Of a DNA stretch of 64,000 bases, positions 1 to 9,854 are shown one piece after another. The DNA comes from Bacteroides neonati (GTDB lineage: Bacteria; Bacteroidota; Bacteroidia; Bacteroidales; Bacteroidaceae): contig NZ_HG726019.1 of assembly GCF_000499785.1 (NCBI RefSeq), positions 630,645-694,644 on the forward strand. Direction: 5' to 3'. The notes under the pieces were generated by a model. That model was not told where the DNA came from. It saw only the letters and a program-made list of their open reading frames with translations, and ran no database searches. The translations under genes were made by a program, and so were the position numbers. The first letter of the stretch is position 1, and each line of letters starts with the position of its first letter.

Positions 1-1053
1 GTTATCATCTCGGGCATCGGTCTGGGCATGATATCAACAGCTATACCCGTAATAGCTGTAGTGATAGGTATCATCGCCTCCTATTTATTCGCTTCTGGCT
101 TCGACTTTGCCAATACCGGTATGGGGCTTTATGGCATTGGAATTGCTGCCGTAGGTATGCTTTCGACATTGGGTATAACGTTGGCTACCGATGCTTATGG
201 CCCGATTGCCGACAATGCCGGTGGCAACGCCGAGATGTCGGGCTTGGGAATTGAAGTGCGCAAACGCACCGATGCACTCGACTCGTTGGGCAATACAACC
301 GCTGCCACAGGCAAAGGCTTTGCCATCGGATCGGCTGCCCTGACCGGTCTGGCACTGCTGGCCTCGTATATCGAAGAGATCCGTATCGGTCTTACCCGCA
401 TGGGCACGATGGAGCTAACAATGCCCAACGGAGATATGGTTTCGACCAATAACGCTACTTTCATTGACTTCATGTACTATTACGATGTAACGTTGATGAA
501 TCCCAAAGTGCTCTCGGGTATGTTCATCGGCTCAATGATGGCTTTCCTCTTTTGCGGATTGACAATGAATGCCGTAGGCCGTGCTGCGGGACATATGGTA
601 GACGAGGTGCGCCGTCAGTTCAGAGAGATAAAAGGTATCCTGACCGGCGAGACAGAACCCGACTACGAACGGTGCGTGGCCATATCGACCAAAGGCGCAC
701 AGCGCGAAATGGTAGTTCCATCGCTTATAGCCATCGTGGCTCCTATATTAACCGGACTGGTATTCGGAGTAACCGGTGTACTGGGCTTACTGATCGGTGG
801 TTTGAGCAGCGGTTTCGTACTGGCTATCTTCATGGCCAACTCGGGCGGCGCTTGGGACAATGCAAAGAAGTACGTAGAAGAAGGTAACCACGGTGGCAAA
901 GGAGGTGATGTACACAAAGCAACTGTCGTAGGTGACACCGTTGGCGATCCTTTTAAAGATACGTCGGGACCGAGTTTGAACATCCTGATTAAGCTCATGA
1001 GCATGGTTGCCATTGTCATGGCAGGACTAACCGTGGCTTGGAGTATATTTTAA
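1..1053 (+). CDS. hppA: Membrane-bound cation-pumping pyrophosphatase, C-terminal part
   Basis: Integral membrane enzyme that couples pyrophosphate hydrolysis to Na+ and/or H+ export. The frame is open from base 1; the ATG at 28 is internal, so the N-terminal half lies outside the window. About 350 residues remain, with several hydrophobic membrane segments. Family signatures seen are [10 protein letters not shown] near the start and [14 protein letters not shown] near the C terminus, which supplies pyrophosphate/Mg2+-binding acidic residues. In the stretch [13 protein letters not shown] the position that is Lys in K+-independent enzymes is Ala, which by family knowledge predicts a K+-dependent type. 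Na+,H+-pumping members are known from Bacteroides; the pumped ion cannot be decided from this fragment. Confidence 0.95.
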   Translation, partial: VIISGIGLGMISTAIPVIAVVIGIIASYLFASGFDFANTGMGLYGIGIAAVGMLSTLGITLATDAYGPIADNAGGNAEMSGLGIEVRKRTDALDSLGNTTAATGKGFAIGSAALTGLALLASYIEEIRIGLTRMGTMELTMPNGDMVSTNNATFIDFMYYYDVTLMNPKVLSGMFIGSMMAFLFCGLTMNAVGRAAGHMVDEVRRQFREIKGILTGETEPDYERCVAISTKGAQREMVVPSLIAIVAPILTGLVFGVTGVLGLLIGGLSSGFVLAIFMANSGGAWDNAKKYVEEGNHGGKGGDVHKATVVGDTVGDPFKDTSGPSLNILIKLMSMVAIVMAGLTVAWSIF

Positions 1054-1071
1054 ATTAAATACGTATCTTTG
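1038..1071 (+). promoter_or_regulatory. Possible promoter of rnhB
   Basis: TATCTTTG at 1064-1071 matches the Bacteroides -7 consensus TAnnTTTG. A TTG at 1038-1040 is the nearest -33 candidate, but the 23-base spacing is long. It lies 23 bases before the rnhB start, so rnhB can probably be transcribed apart from hppA. Confidence 0.45.
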
Positions 1072-1094
1072 CATGCACAAAAATACAACGTAGC

Positions 1095-1700
1095 ATGTTA
1101 TTACCCTATTTAAACGCCGACCTGGTAGAAGCCGGTTGTGACGAAGCCGGACGCGGATGTTTGTCCGGCTCTGTCTTTGCAGCCGCTGTGATACTACCGA
1201 AGGATTTCAAGAATGAACTGCTCAACGACTCTAAACAGTTGAATGAGCATCAACGATATGCCCTTCGGGAGATTATTGAACGAGAAGCACTTACTTGGGC
1301 GGTAGGAATTGTCACAGCTCAAGAAATTGATAAGATAAATATTCTCAATGCCTCTATTCTGGCTATGCACCGGGCAGTCGATTTACTACAATCACGCCCG
1401 GAGCATTTATTAATCGACGGCAATCGCTTCAAAGCCTATCCCGGCATTCCGCATACTACTGTTGTCAAGGGCGACGGCAAGTACCTCTCTATCGCAGCAG
1501 CTTCTATTCTGGCAAAAACGTATAGGGACGATTATATGGAGGCACTTCATAAGGAGTTCCCCGTTTATGATTGGAACCACAACAAAGGTTATCCTACCAA
1601 AAAGCACCGTGCTGCCATTGCAGAACACGGTGCTTCACCCTACCATCGAATGACGTTTAATCTGTTGGGTAGCGCAGCAAACGAGCCTACCCTCTTTTAA
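1095..1700 (+). CDS. rnhB: Ribonuclease HII
   Basis: Cytoplasmic endonuclease that cuts the RNA strand of RNA-DNA hybrids and single ribonucleotides in DNA. The 201-residue length is normal. The type 2 RNase H acidic residues are all visible: D16 and E17 in GCDEAGRG, D108 in LLIDGN, and D145 in KTYRDD. The glycine-rich GRG loop and the C-terminal [10 protein letters not shown] segment that contacts substrate are also present. It starts 41 bases after hppA and has its own TATCTTTG box. It converges with fucP, with only 19 bases between the stop codons. Confidence 0.97.
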   Translation: MLLPYLNADLVEAGCDEAGRGCLSGSVFAAAVILPKDFKNELLNDSKQLNEHQRYALREIIEREALTWAVGIVTAQEIDKINILNASILAMHRAVDLLQSRPEHLLIDGNRFKAYPGIPHTTVVKGDGKYLSIAAASILAKTYRDDYMEALHKEFPVYDWNHNKGYPTKKHRAAIAEHGASPYHRMTFNLLGSAANEPTLF

Positions 1701-1719
1701 GTTTTTTGCAACAGCCTCA

Positions 1720-3039
1720 TCATCCTGCCTTCATCCATTTGCTCGAGCGATAGCCGTAAATAACGATTACAACAAAGCAAATAAACGGGAGAATAAAAGA
1801 AAGATTGACTGACGGCATTCCAAAAAGTGTTTGCATATCAATAATGCTCGCCTGAACGGGAGGAAGTACAGAGCCTCCCAGAATGGCCATAATCAATCCG
1901 GCAGCGCCAAACTTGGCATCATCACCTAAGCCCTGCAAAGCAATTCCGTAAATAGTGGGGAACATCAGCGACATACAAGCCGACACGGCAACCAAGCAAT
2001 ACATACCCCAAATATTCTGAAAGGCGATAACCCCCAAAGTGAAACAACCACCTGCTATGGCAAGTATCATCAGTAAGCGACCCGGATTTAGATAACGTAA
2101 CAGGAACGTACAGATAAAACGGCTGCAACAGAATATAATCATCGCCACAATGTTGTACTCCTGAGAGAGCACCTCGGCTGCTTTTTCTTCCATCCCTTGC
2201 GACATAAACAGGCGCGTACCGTATTGGATGATAAATGTCCAACACATAATCTGTACACCTACATAAAAGAACTGCGCAATGACTCCTTCGCGGTAATGGC
2301 GGATAGAGAAGATACGCTTCAACGTGGGCACAAAGTTTATCGAATGCGACTGATCGGCCGTTTTAGGCATCTTAACCAACCGAATAAGCAATAACATGGC
2401 TAAAATAACAATTCCGATCACCAGATAAGGAGCGATCAAAACGGCTAAATCCGAATCGCGCACCGCCTCAAACTCGGCATTGGATAGCTGGCTGCGTTCG
2501 AGCGTATCCATCGGATTCAATTTGTTCTGAATAAAATTCATCGCTACATACATACCCAGCAGCGACCCCATCGGATTGAAGGATTGGGCCAGATTCAAGC
2601 GTCTGGTAGCCGTCTCTTCCGTTCCCATCGATAAGATATAAGGATTCGAACTGGTTTCGAGAAAGGACAAACCACAGGTCAATATAAAATAAGCGATCAA
2701 AAACGGATAATAGCTTCCTGTCATCATGGCGGGGAAGAAGAGCAATGCCCCGATGGCATAAAGCCCCAACCCCAAAAGCACACCCGCTTTGTAAGAGTAC
2801 TTACGAATAAATATCGCCGCAGGAAAAGCCATGGCAAAGTAACCGCCATAGAATGCGACCTGCACCAATGCTCCATCGGTAACACTCATCCTGAAAATCT
2901 TAGAAAAGGCTTTCACCATCGGATTCGTGATATCATTGGCAAATCCCCAAAGAGAGAAGCAACTGGTAATAAGGATAAAAGGAATCAGATAGCTCACACC
3001 ATCCTTACTTAAAATAGAGAAATGTTTGGTGTTCTTCAT
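1720..3039 (-). CDS. fucP: L-fucose:H+ symporter
   Basis: Inner-membrane major facilitator superfamily permease, 439 residues with about twelve hydrophobic helices, of the FucP group. An early GFANDITNPMVK segment carries the acidic residue typical of FucP proteins. It is the last gene of the fucR-fucI-fucK-mutarotase-fucP operon and sits 21 bases after the mutarotase-like gene, as in other Bacteroides fuc operons, which supports fucose as substrate. Glucose/galactose permeases of the same group are similar in sequence, so the assignment rests partly on context. Confidence 0.93.
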   Translation of the reverse strand: MKNTKHFSILSKDGVSYLIPFILITSCFSLWGFANDITNPMVKAFSKIFRMSVTDGALVQVAFYGGYFAMAFPAAIFIRKYSYKAGVLLGLGLYAIGALLFFPAMMTGSYYPFLIAYFILTCGLSFLETSSNPYILSMGTEETATRRLNLAQSFNPMGSLLGMYVAMNFIQNKLNPMDTLERSQLSNAEFEAVRDSDLAVLIAPYLVIGIVILAMLLLIRLVKMPKTADQSHSINFVPTLKRIFSIRHYREGVIAQFFYVGVQIMCWTFIIQYGTRLFMSQGMEEKAAEVLSQEYNIVAMIIFCCSRFICTFLLRYLNPGRLLMILAIAGGCFTLGVIAFQNIWGMYCLVAVSACMSLMFPTIYGIALQGLGDDAKFGAAGLIMAILGGSVLPPVQASIIDMQTLFGMPSVNLSFILPFICFVVIVIYGYRSSKWMKAG

Positions 3040-3060
3040 AAAAATAAGTCTATTGTTTTA

Positions 3061-3453
3061 TTAGTATTCGTACAAATGGAACATACGTTCCATCGGTTGC
3101 CACTTCTGTGCAGAACTTGCACCCGGAGCCACGAGTTGGAAGATAGCCATGTAGTCCTCCCACTCTTGCTGGCGCGGCAGTGTGGAAAGGCGGTTCATCG
3201 CCTCCTCCCAGTCAAAATCCAGACCGGTTTCTACAATCATAAACAGGCGTGTATTCAGAATATAGATTTCCATTTCAAGAATACCTACTTCCCGGATACC
3301 CGCCATTACTTCGAGCCATATACTGCCGGATTCGTGTCGACGACGATATTCGGCTATCAGCTCGGCATTATCCCGCAGATCAAGTGTCTGGCAGTAACGT
3401 TTCACAGGCTGTTGGTACATTTTCGTACGATAGCCACTTTGTGGATTTTCCAT
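3061..3453 (-). CDS. L-rhamnose mutarotase-like (DUF718) protein of the fucose operon
   Basis: A 130-residue cytoplasmic protein of the RhaM/DUF718 family, small dimeric ferredoxin-like proteins that interconvert sugar anomers. Family features are the early RYCQTLDL strand and the C-terminal WQPMERMFHL motif. I start it at the ATG ending at 3453 (MENPQSG), 11 bases past the fucK stop. A second ATG at 3420 (MYQQPVKRY) is possible. A much longer open frame continues upstream but lies antisense in frame with fucK and is a shadow. It probably acts on L-fucose or a closely related sugar; this is inferred from the operon. Confidence 0.85.
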   Translation of the reverse strand: MENPQSGYRTKMYQQPVKRYCQTLDLRDNAELIAEYRRRHESGSIWLEVMAGIREVGILEMEIYILNTRLFMIVETGLDFDWEEAMNRLSTLPRQQEWEDYMAIFQLVAPGASSAQKWQPMERMFHLYEY

Positions 3454-3464
3454 TTTCTCGTTCT

Positions 3465-4850
3465 TTAGCAAATTTCTATTATTTCGTTTCGGTCGGCAAT
3501 CGCTCCGGTAGCTATCGCCTGCACCAATATATTGCCAATGGCCGTCGCTTCCACAGGGCCGGCATACACCGGAATACCCAAAGCCTCTTGTGTGAGGCGA
3601 TTCAGCAAACGATTGCGGCATCCGCCACCCATGATGTGCAACTCTTCGACCGGTGCAGGAAGCAGACGGTTCAGTTGATCCATCCCTTGCTTGTATCGCT
3701 GTGCCAATGATTGGAGCACGCAGCACACGTATTCGCCCGAAGAAGCAGGTACCGGTTGCTGATGAGTCAGGCAATACGAGCGGATAGCCTCTTCCATATC
3801 TGTCGGACACTGAAAAGCCTCATCATCGACCGGAATAAGCGAATCGATGGTAGCTCGTTCGGCAGCCGCAAGGAGTCGGTCGTAGTCCGTATCTATGCAT
3901 CGCTCTTCCCATTGTGCTATCAGTCGTTGCAGAATCCACAAGCCGGTAATGTTTTGCAGAAAGCGTATCTTCCCTCCTACACCTCCTTCGTTGGTAAATC
4001 CTGCCAGGCGAGCCTCTTCGGTTAGAATCGGTTCGTCGAGCTCTACACCCAACAAAGACCAAGTGCCCGAACTCAAAAAAGCACAACGCTTTCCGACGGT
4101 CGATTGAGGCACGGCATATACCGCACTGGCTGTATCGTGCGATCCTACGGCAATCACATCGATAGTAGGGTTAAGTCCTGTCTCTTCAAGTATGTCAGCT
4201 TTCAGCTTTCCTCTGATCGTGCCCGGAAGCACCAGATCGCCAAACAGATGTTCGGGCAATGCGAGCTGACGGATCAATTCACGATTCCAGCTACGAGTAC
4301 GGGCATCGAGCAGTTCGGAGGTTGAGGCAATGCAATACTCATTATTGGCTATACCGGTCAGGAAGTAACTAAACAGATCGGGCATAAACAGCAAGCGATG
4401 CCCCACGCGGAGCATAGCATCGTCGTTTTTGCACATGCTGTACAATTGGAAAAGGGTGTTGATAGGCATCACCTGAATACCCGTACGGGCATAATGCTGT
4501 GCCACATCGGTTGTGGCAAAGAACTCTTCGAGCAGTCCGTTGGTACGCGGATCGCGATAGCAAACCGGATTGCCCAACAGGTTACCCTGTGCATCAATCA
4601 GCCCAAAGTCTACTCCCCAGGTATCAATACCGATACTTCGAATAGCATACCCTTTGCGAGCAGCCAGCCGAAGCCCGTTCTTCATCTCTTCGAACAGTGC
4701 CAGAAAATCCCAATAGAGGTGATTGCCCATGCGTATCTGCCTGTTCGGGAAGCGATACACCTCTTCGAGTGTCAAGCGACCTTGGTCGATGGAACCGGCC
4801 ATAATCCGACCGCTTCCACCTCCAAAATCAACCGCTAAATACGTACTCAT
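3465..4850 (-). CDS. fucK: L-fuculokinase (rhamnulokinase-type FGGY kinase)
   Basis: Sugar kinase of 461 residues that should phosphorylate L-fuculose made by FucI. The N terminus has the FGGY/actin-fold phosphate loop (VDFGGGSGR), then GIDTWGVDFGL, and a C-terminal MGGGCRNRLLNRLT adenosine-binding segment followed by GPVEATAIGN. By sequence it resembles RhaB rhamnulokinases, as annotated FucK proteins of Bacteroides do; position next to fucI decides the call. Only 6 bases separate it from fucI, where relatives carry fucA between the two genes. Confidence 0.92.
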   Translation of the reverse strand: MSTYLAVDFGGGSGRIMAGSIDQGRLTLEEVYRFPNRQIRMGNHLYWDFLALFEEMKNGLRLAARKGYAIRSIGIDTWGVDFGLIDAQGNLLGNPVCYRDPRTNGLLEEFFATTDVAQHYARTGIQVMPINTLFQLYSMCKNDDAMLRVGHRLLFMPDLFSYFLTGIANNEYCIASTSELLDARTRSWNRELIRQLALPEHLFGDLVLPGTIRGKLKADILEETGLNPTIDVIAVGSHDTASAVYAVPQSTVGKRCAFLSSGTWSLLGVELDEPILTEEARLAGFTNEGGVGGKIRFLQNITGLWILQRLIAQWEERCIDTDYDRLLAAAERATIDSLIPVDDEAFQCPTDMEEAIRSYCLTHQQPVPASSGEYVCCVLQSLAQRYKQGMDQLNRLLPAPVEELHIMGGGCRNRLLNRLTQEALGIPVYAGPVEATAIGNILVQAIATGAIADRNEIIEIC

Positions 4851-4856
4851 GGTCGT

Positions 4857-6629
4857 TTATTTATAAATAGGCCCGTAGACAGCACACGCTCTATAATCGG
4901 CACCCTCCTTTTCCATGCCGAAGGCATTCCATGCGGCGGGTCGGAAAATAGCATCTTCCTCTACATTGTGCATACATACCGGTATGCGCAACATCGAAGC
5001 CAAGGTAATCAAATCCTGACCGATGTGTCCGTAACTGATCGCACCATGATTAGCTCCCCAGTTGTTCATCACCGAATATACATCTTTGAAAGCCGGTTTG
5101 TCGCACAGGCGAGGCACAAACCAAGTGGTAGGCCAAGTGCGGTCGGTACGTTCGTTGAGTAGTTGATGAATGTCAGCGGCAATTTCTACCGTCCATCCTT
5201 CGGCTATCTGAAGCACCGGGCCGAGGCCTTTCACCAAGTTCAGGCGCATCATGGTTACCGGCATTCCTCCTTTAGACAGGAAGTTAGAGGAGAAACCGCC
5301 TCCACGGAAGTAGTCACGATTGGCCGGATACCAAGTGGTGGCTTCGAGACATTTCTCTACCTCCTCCTGCGTAATCTCCCAACAAGGTTTCATCACCGGT
5401 TCGCCCTTCTCGTTGGTTTGCTGTCCGGTTCCGTCGAGCGTAGTGGCTCCCGAATTGATTAAGTGAATGATTCCGTTGGTAGCCAATCCGGTAAGTTCTT
5501 TGCCGGTTACACGCTTCACTGCCTCGGGGCTCCAATAGGTACGTACATCGGAAAAGATCTGGGCACGATTGGTAAGCAGGTGACCAAACAACATGGCTAC
5601 ACCGTTGCAAGCATCGTTTTCGGTTGCTACGACAAAAGCCTCACGAATGCCATTCCAGTCGAAAGAGGTATTGAGCAATGCTTCAGGATAGTCGCCATTG
5701 GGGTAGAAATCCGTCCACTGGCGTTGCCCTTGAAAACCTCCGGCAATCGCATTGTGTCCTAACGCTTCTTCTTTAAATCCAAGTACTTCGAGCTTCGGAT
5801 TGCCTTGCATCAAATCGCGCATGATGATCGTCATTTTCACGATAAACTCCCAATCGGCCTCCTTTTCGGCACGTGTCTTGGCCTTGGCAGGACTGTTGAA
5901 GTCTTCTCCTTCGTTCACTTTACAATACTTTTCGGTCCATGCCATCGCTTTTTTAAACTCCTCCTGATCGTATATACCTTCGGTCATGCGACGGATGATC
6001 TCGGTCAGGTCGACCGACTCACTACGCATACCCAAGTATTCCTGAAAGAAATCAGGACTCACGATAGAGCCTGCAATACCCATCGAAACACTACCCATCG
6101 ACAGGTACGATTTGCCCCGCATCACAGCCACTGCTTGTGCAGCACGGGCAAAGCGAAGAAGTTTTTCCGCTACATCGGCAGGGATGGAGTTATCATCGAG
6201 ATCCTGTACATCGTGCCCATATATACCAAAAGCCGGTAACCCCTTTTGTGCATGGCCTGCCAGTACAGCCGCCAGATATACAGCTCCGGGGCGTTCGGTT
6301 CCGTTAAATCCCCATACCGCTTTGGGATAATGCGGATTCATATCCATTGTTTCGGCACCGTAGCACCAGCAGGAAGTAACCGTTATCGTTGCTCCCACTC
6401 CTTCCCGTTCAAACTTCTCGGCACAAGCAGCACTTTCGGGCACACGGCCAATGGTGCTATCGGCTATGACACACTCCACAGGAGAGCCATCGCCATTTTT
6501 CAAATGGGTGGAGATCAGTTCGGCCACCGCTTTGGCCAGATTCATTGTTTTGTCTTCCAGACTTTCGCGAACGCCGCCCTGACGAGCGTCGATAGTGGGA
6601 CGAATTCCAATTTTCGGATACTTTTTCAT
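4857..6629 (-). CDS. fucI: L-fucose isomerase
   Basis: Mn2+-dependent cytoplasmic enzyme converting L-fucose to L-fuculose. The 590-residue length matches the family (E. coli FucI has 591). Visible family stretches are [10 protein letters not shown] at the N terminus, [14 protein letters not shown] with metal-binding acidic residues, and [16 protein letters not shown] near the C terminus with the conserved His. It starts 28 bases after the fucR stop and is followed 6 bases later by fucK, so it is translated from the same operon. Regulation by FucR is likely. Confidence 0.97.
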   Translation of the reverse strand: MKKYPKIGIRPTIDARQGGVRESLEDKTMNLAKAVAELISTHLKNGDGSPVECVIADSTIGRVPESAACAEKFEREGVGATITVTSCWCYGAETMDMNPHYPKAVWGFNGTERPGAVYLAAVLAGHAQKGLPAFGIYGHDVQDLDDNSIPADVAEKLLRFARAAQAVAVMRGKSYLSMGSVSMGIAGSIVSPDFFQEYLGMRSESVDLTEIIRRMTEGIYDQEEFKKAMAWTEKYCKVNEGEDFNSPAKAKTRAEKEADWEFIVKMTIIMRDLMQGNPKLEVLGFKEEALGHNAIAGGFQGQRQWTDFYPNGDYPEALLNTSFDWNGIREAFVVATENDACNGVAMLFGHLLTNRAQIFSDVRTYWSPEAVKRVTGKELTGLATNGIIHLINSGATTLDGTGQQTNEKGEPVMKPCWEITQEEVEKCLEATTWYPANRDYFRGGGFSSNFLSKGGMPVTMMRLNLVKGLGPVLQIAEGWTVEIAADIHQLLNERTDRTWPTTWFVPRLCDKPAFKDVYSVMNNWGANHGAISYGHIGQDLITLASMLRIPVCMHNVEEDAIFRPAAWNAFGMEKEGADYRACAVYGPIYK

Positions 6630-6657
6630 TTTTGTGTTATATTAGTTGGTAAAACAG

Positions 6658-7638
6658 TTATAAAGATTCTCGTAAATGCACCTCCGTCGGCAAATAAACC
6701 TGTACAGGCGTACCGGTAAGGATGAAGTTGGCAGCCAGTGCTCCCATCTTCTCCCAATCAATACTCAAGGTAGTAATTCCTTTATCAATAACTTCATAAA
6801 CCGGTGCATCATTGTAAGCAATCAACCCAAAATCGACTCCACAGACCAATCCTCTGTCACGCGCTTTCTTGATGATACTCACTACATCGACCTGCCGGAT
6901 AGCAATATATACCTCTCCCTGACGTACCTCTACTTTGTCCATTCTATCTTTGACCTCCCACTCCAAATGCTTATCTTCAGAGTATTGCTGAAAATAGACA
7001 GAAGTGCTTTGGGGGTGCTTTGTTCCGGACACAAGCAGCAACACCAGTTTTCGATACCACTTCAGTCTGTCAGACAGTTGTGACAAAGCCTTATAAAAAG
7101 CAGAATCAAAATCTTGACAGACATAAGAATATGTACGCTTATCAAACTTACCAAAGTCAAGCAATAACAATTTGGAAGAATCGATCTTGTATAAATCTGG
7201 AGAGAACTTTTCGTTATCGAAATTCATCACTACATATTTGTTATAACGGCCGAGTGATTGACTCAGAATGGTATTAAACAAACGCTCGTTGTATTGATGA
7301 AACCACAAATCGACCTTATAGCGAGGCGGAAGATGTGTAATGAGATGATTATAAAGTGCTTCCTTAAAAGGAGAGTATTCGTCGAGCAGAAGAAGTATGT
7401 TTTTGCTTCGATTCACCACATAGTAGGCCTTGCCCGGTGTCGAGTCGATAATATCGCGTGCCTTTAAGTCGATAAAGGCCTTAAATACTGTATCGCGCGA
7501 TACGTGGTATGTACGACTCAATTGATTAATTGACGGCAAAGCATCCTCTTCCTCGTATTTACCGGTTGAGATATCCTGTGCGATTAAATCGGCCAATTGT
7601 TTTACTTTCGTTGTATGTTGTCCGAAGATAGCTTTCAT
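6658..7638 (-). CDS. fucR: GntR-family transcriptional repressor of fucose genes
   Basis: A 326-residue DNA-binding regulator. Residues about 10-75 form a GntR-type winged helix (LPSINQLSRTYHVSRDTVFK with the following strands). The rest is a periplasmic-binding-protein-like effector domain in place of the usual FadR or HutC domain. The same architecture is known for FucR in Bacteroides, where it represses the fuc operon until L-fucose binds. It is the first gene of the operon, so it probably represses itself; a near-perfect palindrome sits directly before its start. Confidence 0.9.
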   Translation of the reverse strand: MKAIFGQHTTKVKQLADLIAQDISTGKYEEEDALPSINQLSRTYHVSRDTVFKAFIDLKARDIIDSTPGKAYYVVNRSKNILLLLDEYSPFKEALYNHLITHLPPRYKVDLWFHQYNERLFNTILSQSLGRYNKYVVMNFDNEKFSPDLYKIDSSKLLLLDFGKFDKRTYSYVCQDFDSAFYKALSQLSDRLKWYRKLVLLLVSGTKHPQSTSVYFQQYSEDKHLEWEVKDRMDKVEVRQGEVYIAIRQVDVVSIIKKARDRGLVCGVDFGLIAYNDAPVYEVIDKGITTLSIDWEKMGALAANFILTGTPVQVYLPTEVHLRESL

Positions 7639-7639
7639 A

Positions 7640-7659
7640 CATTATTAAATTTAATGATG
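7640..7659. promoter_or_regulatory. Candidate FucR operator
   Basis: A 20-base inverted repeat, CATT-ATTAAATTTAAT-GATG, ends one base before the fucR start codon. The central 12 bases are a perfect palindrome and only one outer pair mismatches. Location and symmetry suit an autoregulatory operator for the dimeric GntR-type protein. The sequence is very AT-rich, so chance symmetry cannot be excluded. Confidence 0.4.
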
Positions 7660-7857
7660 GGAAATACGAGAAAAACTGTGCTGATCTATCCCGATGTAAA
7701 GGAAAGTATTTTATCATCACTCAACAAGAAACATTGGTATGTTATACAACACACTCAGCCACTATTTATCAACCTTTACAGATTCGACTACATGATATAT
7801 TTCAAATTCGGGCAATAATCACTACCTTTACCCCAAAATCGTAGAAATTATAGTAAT

Positions 7858-8256
7858 ATGGCACATCATTTAAACACCAACAAACAGTTTATGGTAGGTA
7901 ATGGCATCCTTGCTTTTGCCGTTATCTTTGTGGTAGTACTCTTTATCTATATCAGCATGCAGATGAGTCAGCAGAAGCAAACGGAAAGACATTATGCAGA
8001 GGCTTATACGATTGAATTATCCAAAGGGTTTGTTGGCGATTCTATCTCGCTATTTGTCAATGACAGCTTGATTCTGAACCAGCAAATCGCGACAGAGCCA
8101 ATACAAGTAAAAGTAGGCCGTTTTGCCGATCAAAGTGCCTTGATGGTGGTCGATAATCTGACCGAAAAAGTATCTACTTTCGACTTAAGCGAGAAGGGCG
8201 GTACGTATGCCTTCACCAAAAACGCAGAAGGAAGCGTCATGATGGTCAGCCAATAA
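7858..8256 (+). CDS. Small membrane-anchored protein of unknown function
   Basis: 132 residues. I recognise no named domain. Residues about 17-35 (GILAFAVIFVVVLFIYIS) form one membrane helix. The remaining ~95 residues look like a beta-rich soluble domain, placed outside the membrane if the short basic N terminus is cytoplasmic. The ending (AFTKNAEGSVMMVSQ) is not repetitive or low complexity. It has a possible -7 box TACCTTTA at 7823-7830. Its stop abuts the stop of the opposing YgjP-like gene with no base between them. Confidence 0.75.
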   Translation: MAHHLNTNKQFMVGNGILAFAVIFVVVLFIYISMQMSQQKQTERHYAEAYTIELSKGFVGDSISLFVNDSLILNQQIATEPIQVKVGRFADQSALMVVDNLTEKVSTFDLSEKGGTYAFTKNAEGSVMMVSQ

Positions 8257-8973
8257 TCAATCGCTGATTGCAGTCTTATGTCTTTTAAGTTCTTGTCGCA
8301 AATCAAGGGCTTTACCATCGGTCAGTTCATTGAGTAAATGCCAAAAGCGATCTCCGTGATTCATTTCGCGCGTATGGCACAGTTCGTGCAACAGCACATA
8401 ATCAATCAGGTGCTTGGGCAGTAGTACCAAAAAGCACGAGAGATTAATGGCTTTGGAAGCCGAACAACTCCCCCATCTGCCACGACTGGCATTTATCTTC
8501 ACACTTTTATAAGGAAGGTGATGTTGTTGCGAGAGCATATACAACCGCGGAGGCAAAATAATTTTAGCATTCCTCCGCACCGCTTCTTCGATTACTTTCT
8601 GTAGCCAGGCCTGCAACTTCTCATCAGTAAAATCGGCATCGGGCGGACAGATAATCTTCATCTCCCCCAGCTCCGAATGTGCCAGAAACTTATCTCGTGC
8701 TCCCCGCACAAGCGAAAGTTTAAAGAACTCGGTATCGATCCGGTAGTCCAAATCGATAATCGGACGAGCTACTTTCTGCTTCGTCGCTTTCAATTTACTA
8801 CGCAACTCCTCAATCGCTTTTTCAACTTCGCTTACAGTTACACCGAGAGGCACAGACACGTATATAGCATCACTCTTGGAGCGAAACACCAATCGTTTGG
8901 CACGCGCATGCTCTCGAACAATCAGGCGCCCAAGTTCTTTATCATCAATTATCTTATCCATCTTATGACGCAA
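8257..8973 (-). CDS. YgjP/DUF45-type zinc metallopeptidase
   Basis: 238-residue soluble protein of the YgjP (M48-related, DUF45) family. The catalytic signature HELCHTREMNHGDRFW supplies two His and one Glu of the zinc site plus a downstream His. Before it lies the family segment RWGSCSASKAINLS. The N-terminal ~80 residues form the beta-rich region usual for the family. The first ATG gives MRHKM; the second Met, four codons on, is also possible. Members are often linked to DNA restriction systems, but none is near this copy. The substrate is unknown. Confidence 0.9.
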   Translation of the reverse strand: MRHKMDKIIDDKELGRLIVREHARAKRLVFRSKSDAIYVSVPLGVTVSEVEKAIEELRSKLKATKQKVARPIIDLDYRIDTEFFKLSLVRGARDKFLAHSELGEMKIICPPDADFTDEKLQAWLQKVIEEAVRRNAKIILPPRLYMLSQQHHLPYKSVKINASRGRWGSCSASKAINLSCFLVLLPKHLIDYVLLHELCHTREMNHGDRFWHLLNELTDGKALDLRQELKRHKTAISD

Positions 8974-9045
8974 ATAAACGAATAATCTATCACATGTACA
9001 AATGATATATAAAGAACCCAGTCATAAAAAAAAGAGCAGAGCGAT

Positions 9046-9077
9046 GCAACTTTTTGAAACGACACTACGTCTAATAG
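9046..9077 (+). promoter_or_regulatory. ECF-sigma-type promoter of the DUF2807 operon
   Basis: GCAACTTTTT at 9046-9055 and CGTCTAATAG at 9068-9077 give AAC-N17-CGTC. The same pattern with N16 lies in front of the ECF sigma gene at 12.3 kb on the other strand. No TAnnTTTG box is visible before this gene. The shared motif suggests control by that sigma factor. Confidence 0.55.
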
Positions 9078-9101
9078 ACAGAAACTTCAAAAACAAATAA
9101 T

Positions 9102-9833
9102 ATGAGAAAGAACATTAGCTACCTGTCACTCTTACTGTTTTGCACTTTACTATTCAATAGTTGCAGCATTATGGGAGATAGCATCAAGCCTAGCAAAAAC
9201 TTTATTACCCGGGATTACAAAGTACACAACTTCAACCAGATTGATGCCACCACCGTAGGAGATATCTTCTATACCCAATCGACCGATGGCACTACTTCGG
9301 TAAAGATATACGGTCCGGATAACATTGTGAACTTAGTACAAGTGGTTGTAAAGGGCAGTACCTTAGAGATGACGATGAAGAAGTACAACCAAATAAAGAG
9401 CAGCAAGTTAAAAATCAATATCAGTTCTCCCGAGCTTACAGGTATCGATTTCAAAGGAGTGGGTGATATACATATCGACGACTCATTCACTACCCCTCAA
9501 TTGAGCGTGGCATCCAAAGGTGTAGGTGATATCCATATTTTAAATCTGAACTGCGATGAACTAACCGTCAACTCAATGGGCGTAGGCGATATTAAGCTGG
9601 AAGGTGTTGCCCAAACGGCCAATCTATCCTCGAAAGGTGTAGGCGATATTGAAGCCCGCGAGCTCAAAGCTACGTATGTAGATGCTTCTTCGAAAGGTGT
9701 AGGCGATATTTCGTGTTATGCAACCGAAACCTTGAAGGCTTCAGTGAAAGGTGTGGGCAGCATCCGATACAAGGGAAATCCCGATAAAAAAGATTTTAGC
9801 AAAGGAGGCGTAGGCTCAATTAAGAACGATTAA
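9102..9833 (+). CDS. DUF2807 (head GIN domain) lipoprotein, KGVGD-repeat type
   Basis: 243-residue envelope protein with a lipobox at about residue 21 (LLFNSC). The mature part is a DUF2807 domain, expected to form a right-handed beta-solenoid. Its most obvious feature is the turn motif GVGDI or GVGSI recurring roughly every 18-22 residues from about residue 115 to the end (SKGVGDIHI, SMGVGDIKL, SKGVGDIEA, SKGVGDISC, VKGVGSIRY, KGGVGSIKN). It forms an operon with a paralogue 21 bases downstream. The preceding ECF-type promoter suggests an envelope stress or homeostasis role; the molecular function is unknown. Confidence 0.9.
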   Translation: MRKNISYLSLLLFCTLLFNSCSIMGDSIKPSKNFITRDYKVHNFNQIDATTVGDIFYTQSTDGTTSVKIYGPDNIVNLVQVVVKGSTLEMTMKKYNQIKSSKLKINISSPELTGIDFKGVGDIHIDDSFTTPQLSVASKGVGDIHILNLNCDELTVNSMGVGDIKLEGVAQTANLSSKGVGDIEARELKATYVDASSKGVGDISCYATETLKASVKGVGSIRYKGNPDKKDFSKGGVGSIKND

Positions 9834-9854
9834 CTAACTCTAAAATAGAATTTT

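Noticed and set aside
3454..3810. Upstream extension of the mutarotase-like frame to give a 249-residue protein
   Set aside because: The extra part lies wholly inside fucK in another frame, and the family is about 100-130 residues long.
8259..8271. CAATCGCTGATTG as a terminator between the abutting genes at 8.26 kb
   Set aside because: A 5-base stem without T-run is too weak.
9440..9830. DNA repeats in the DUF2807 genes as a CRISPR or VNTR
   Set aside because: They are coding repeats of the GVGD/GSGD turns with codon-level variation.
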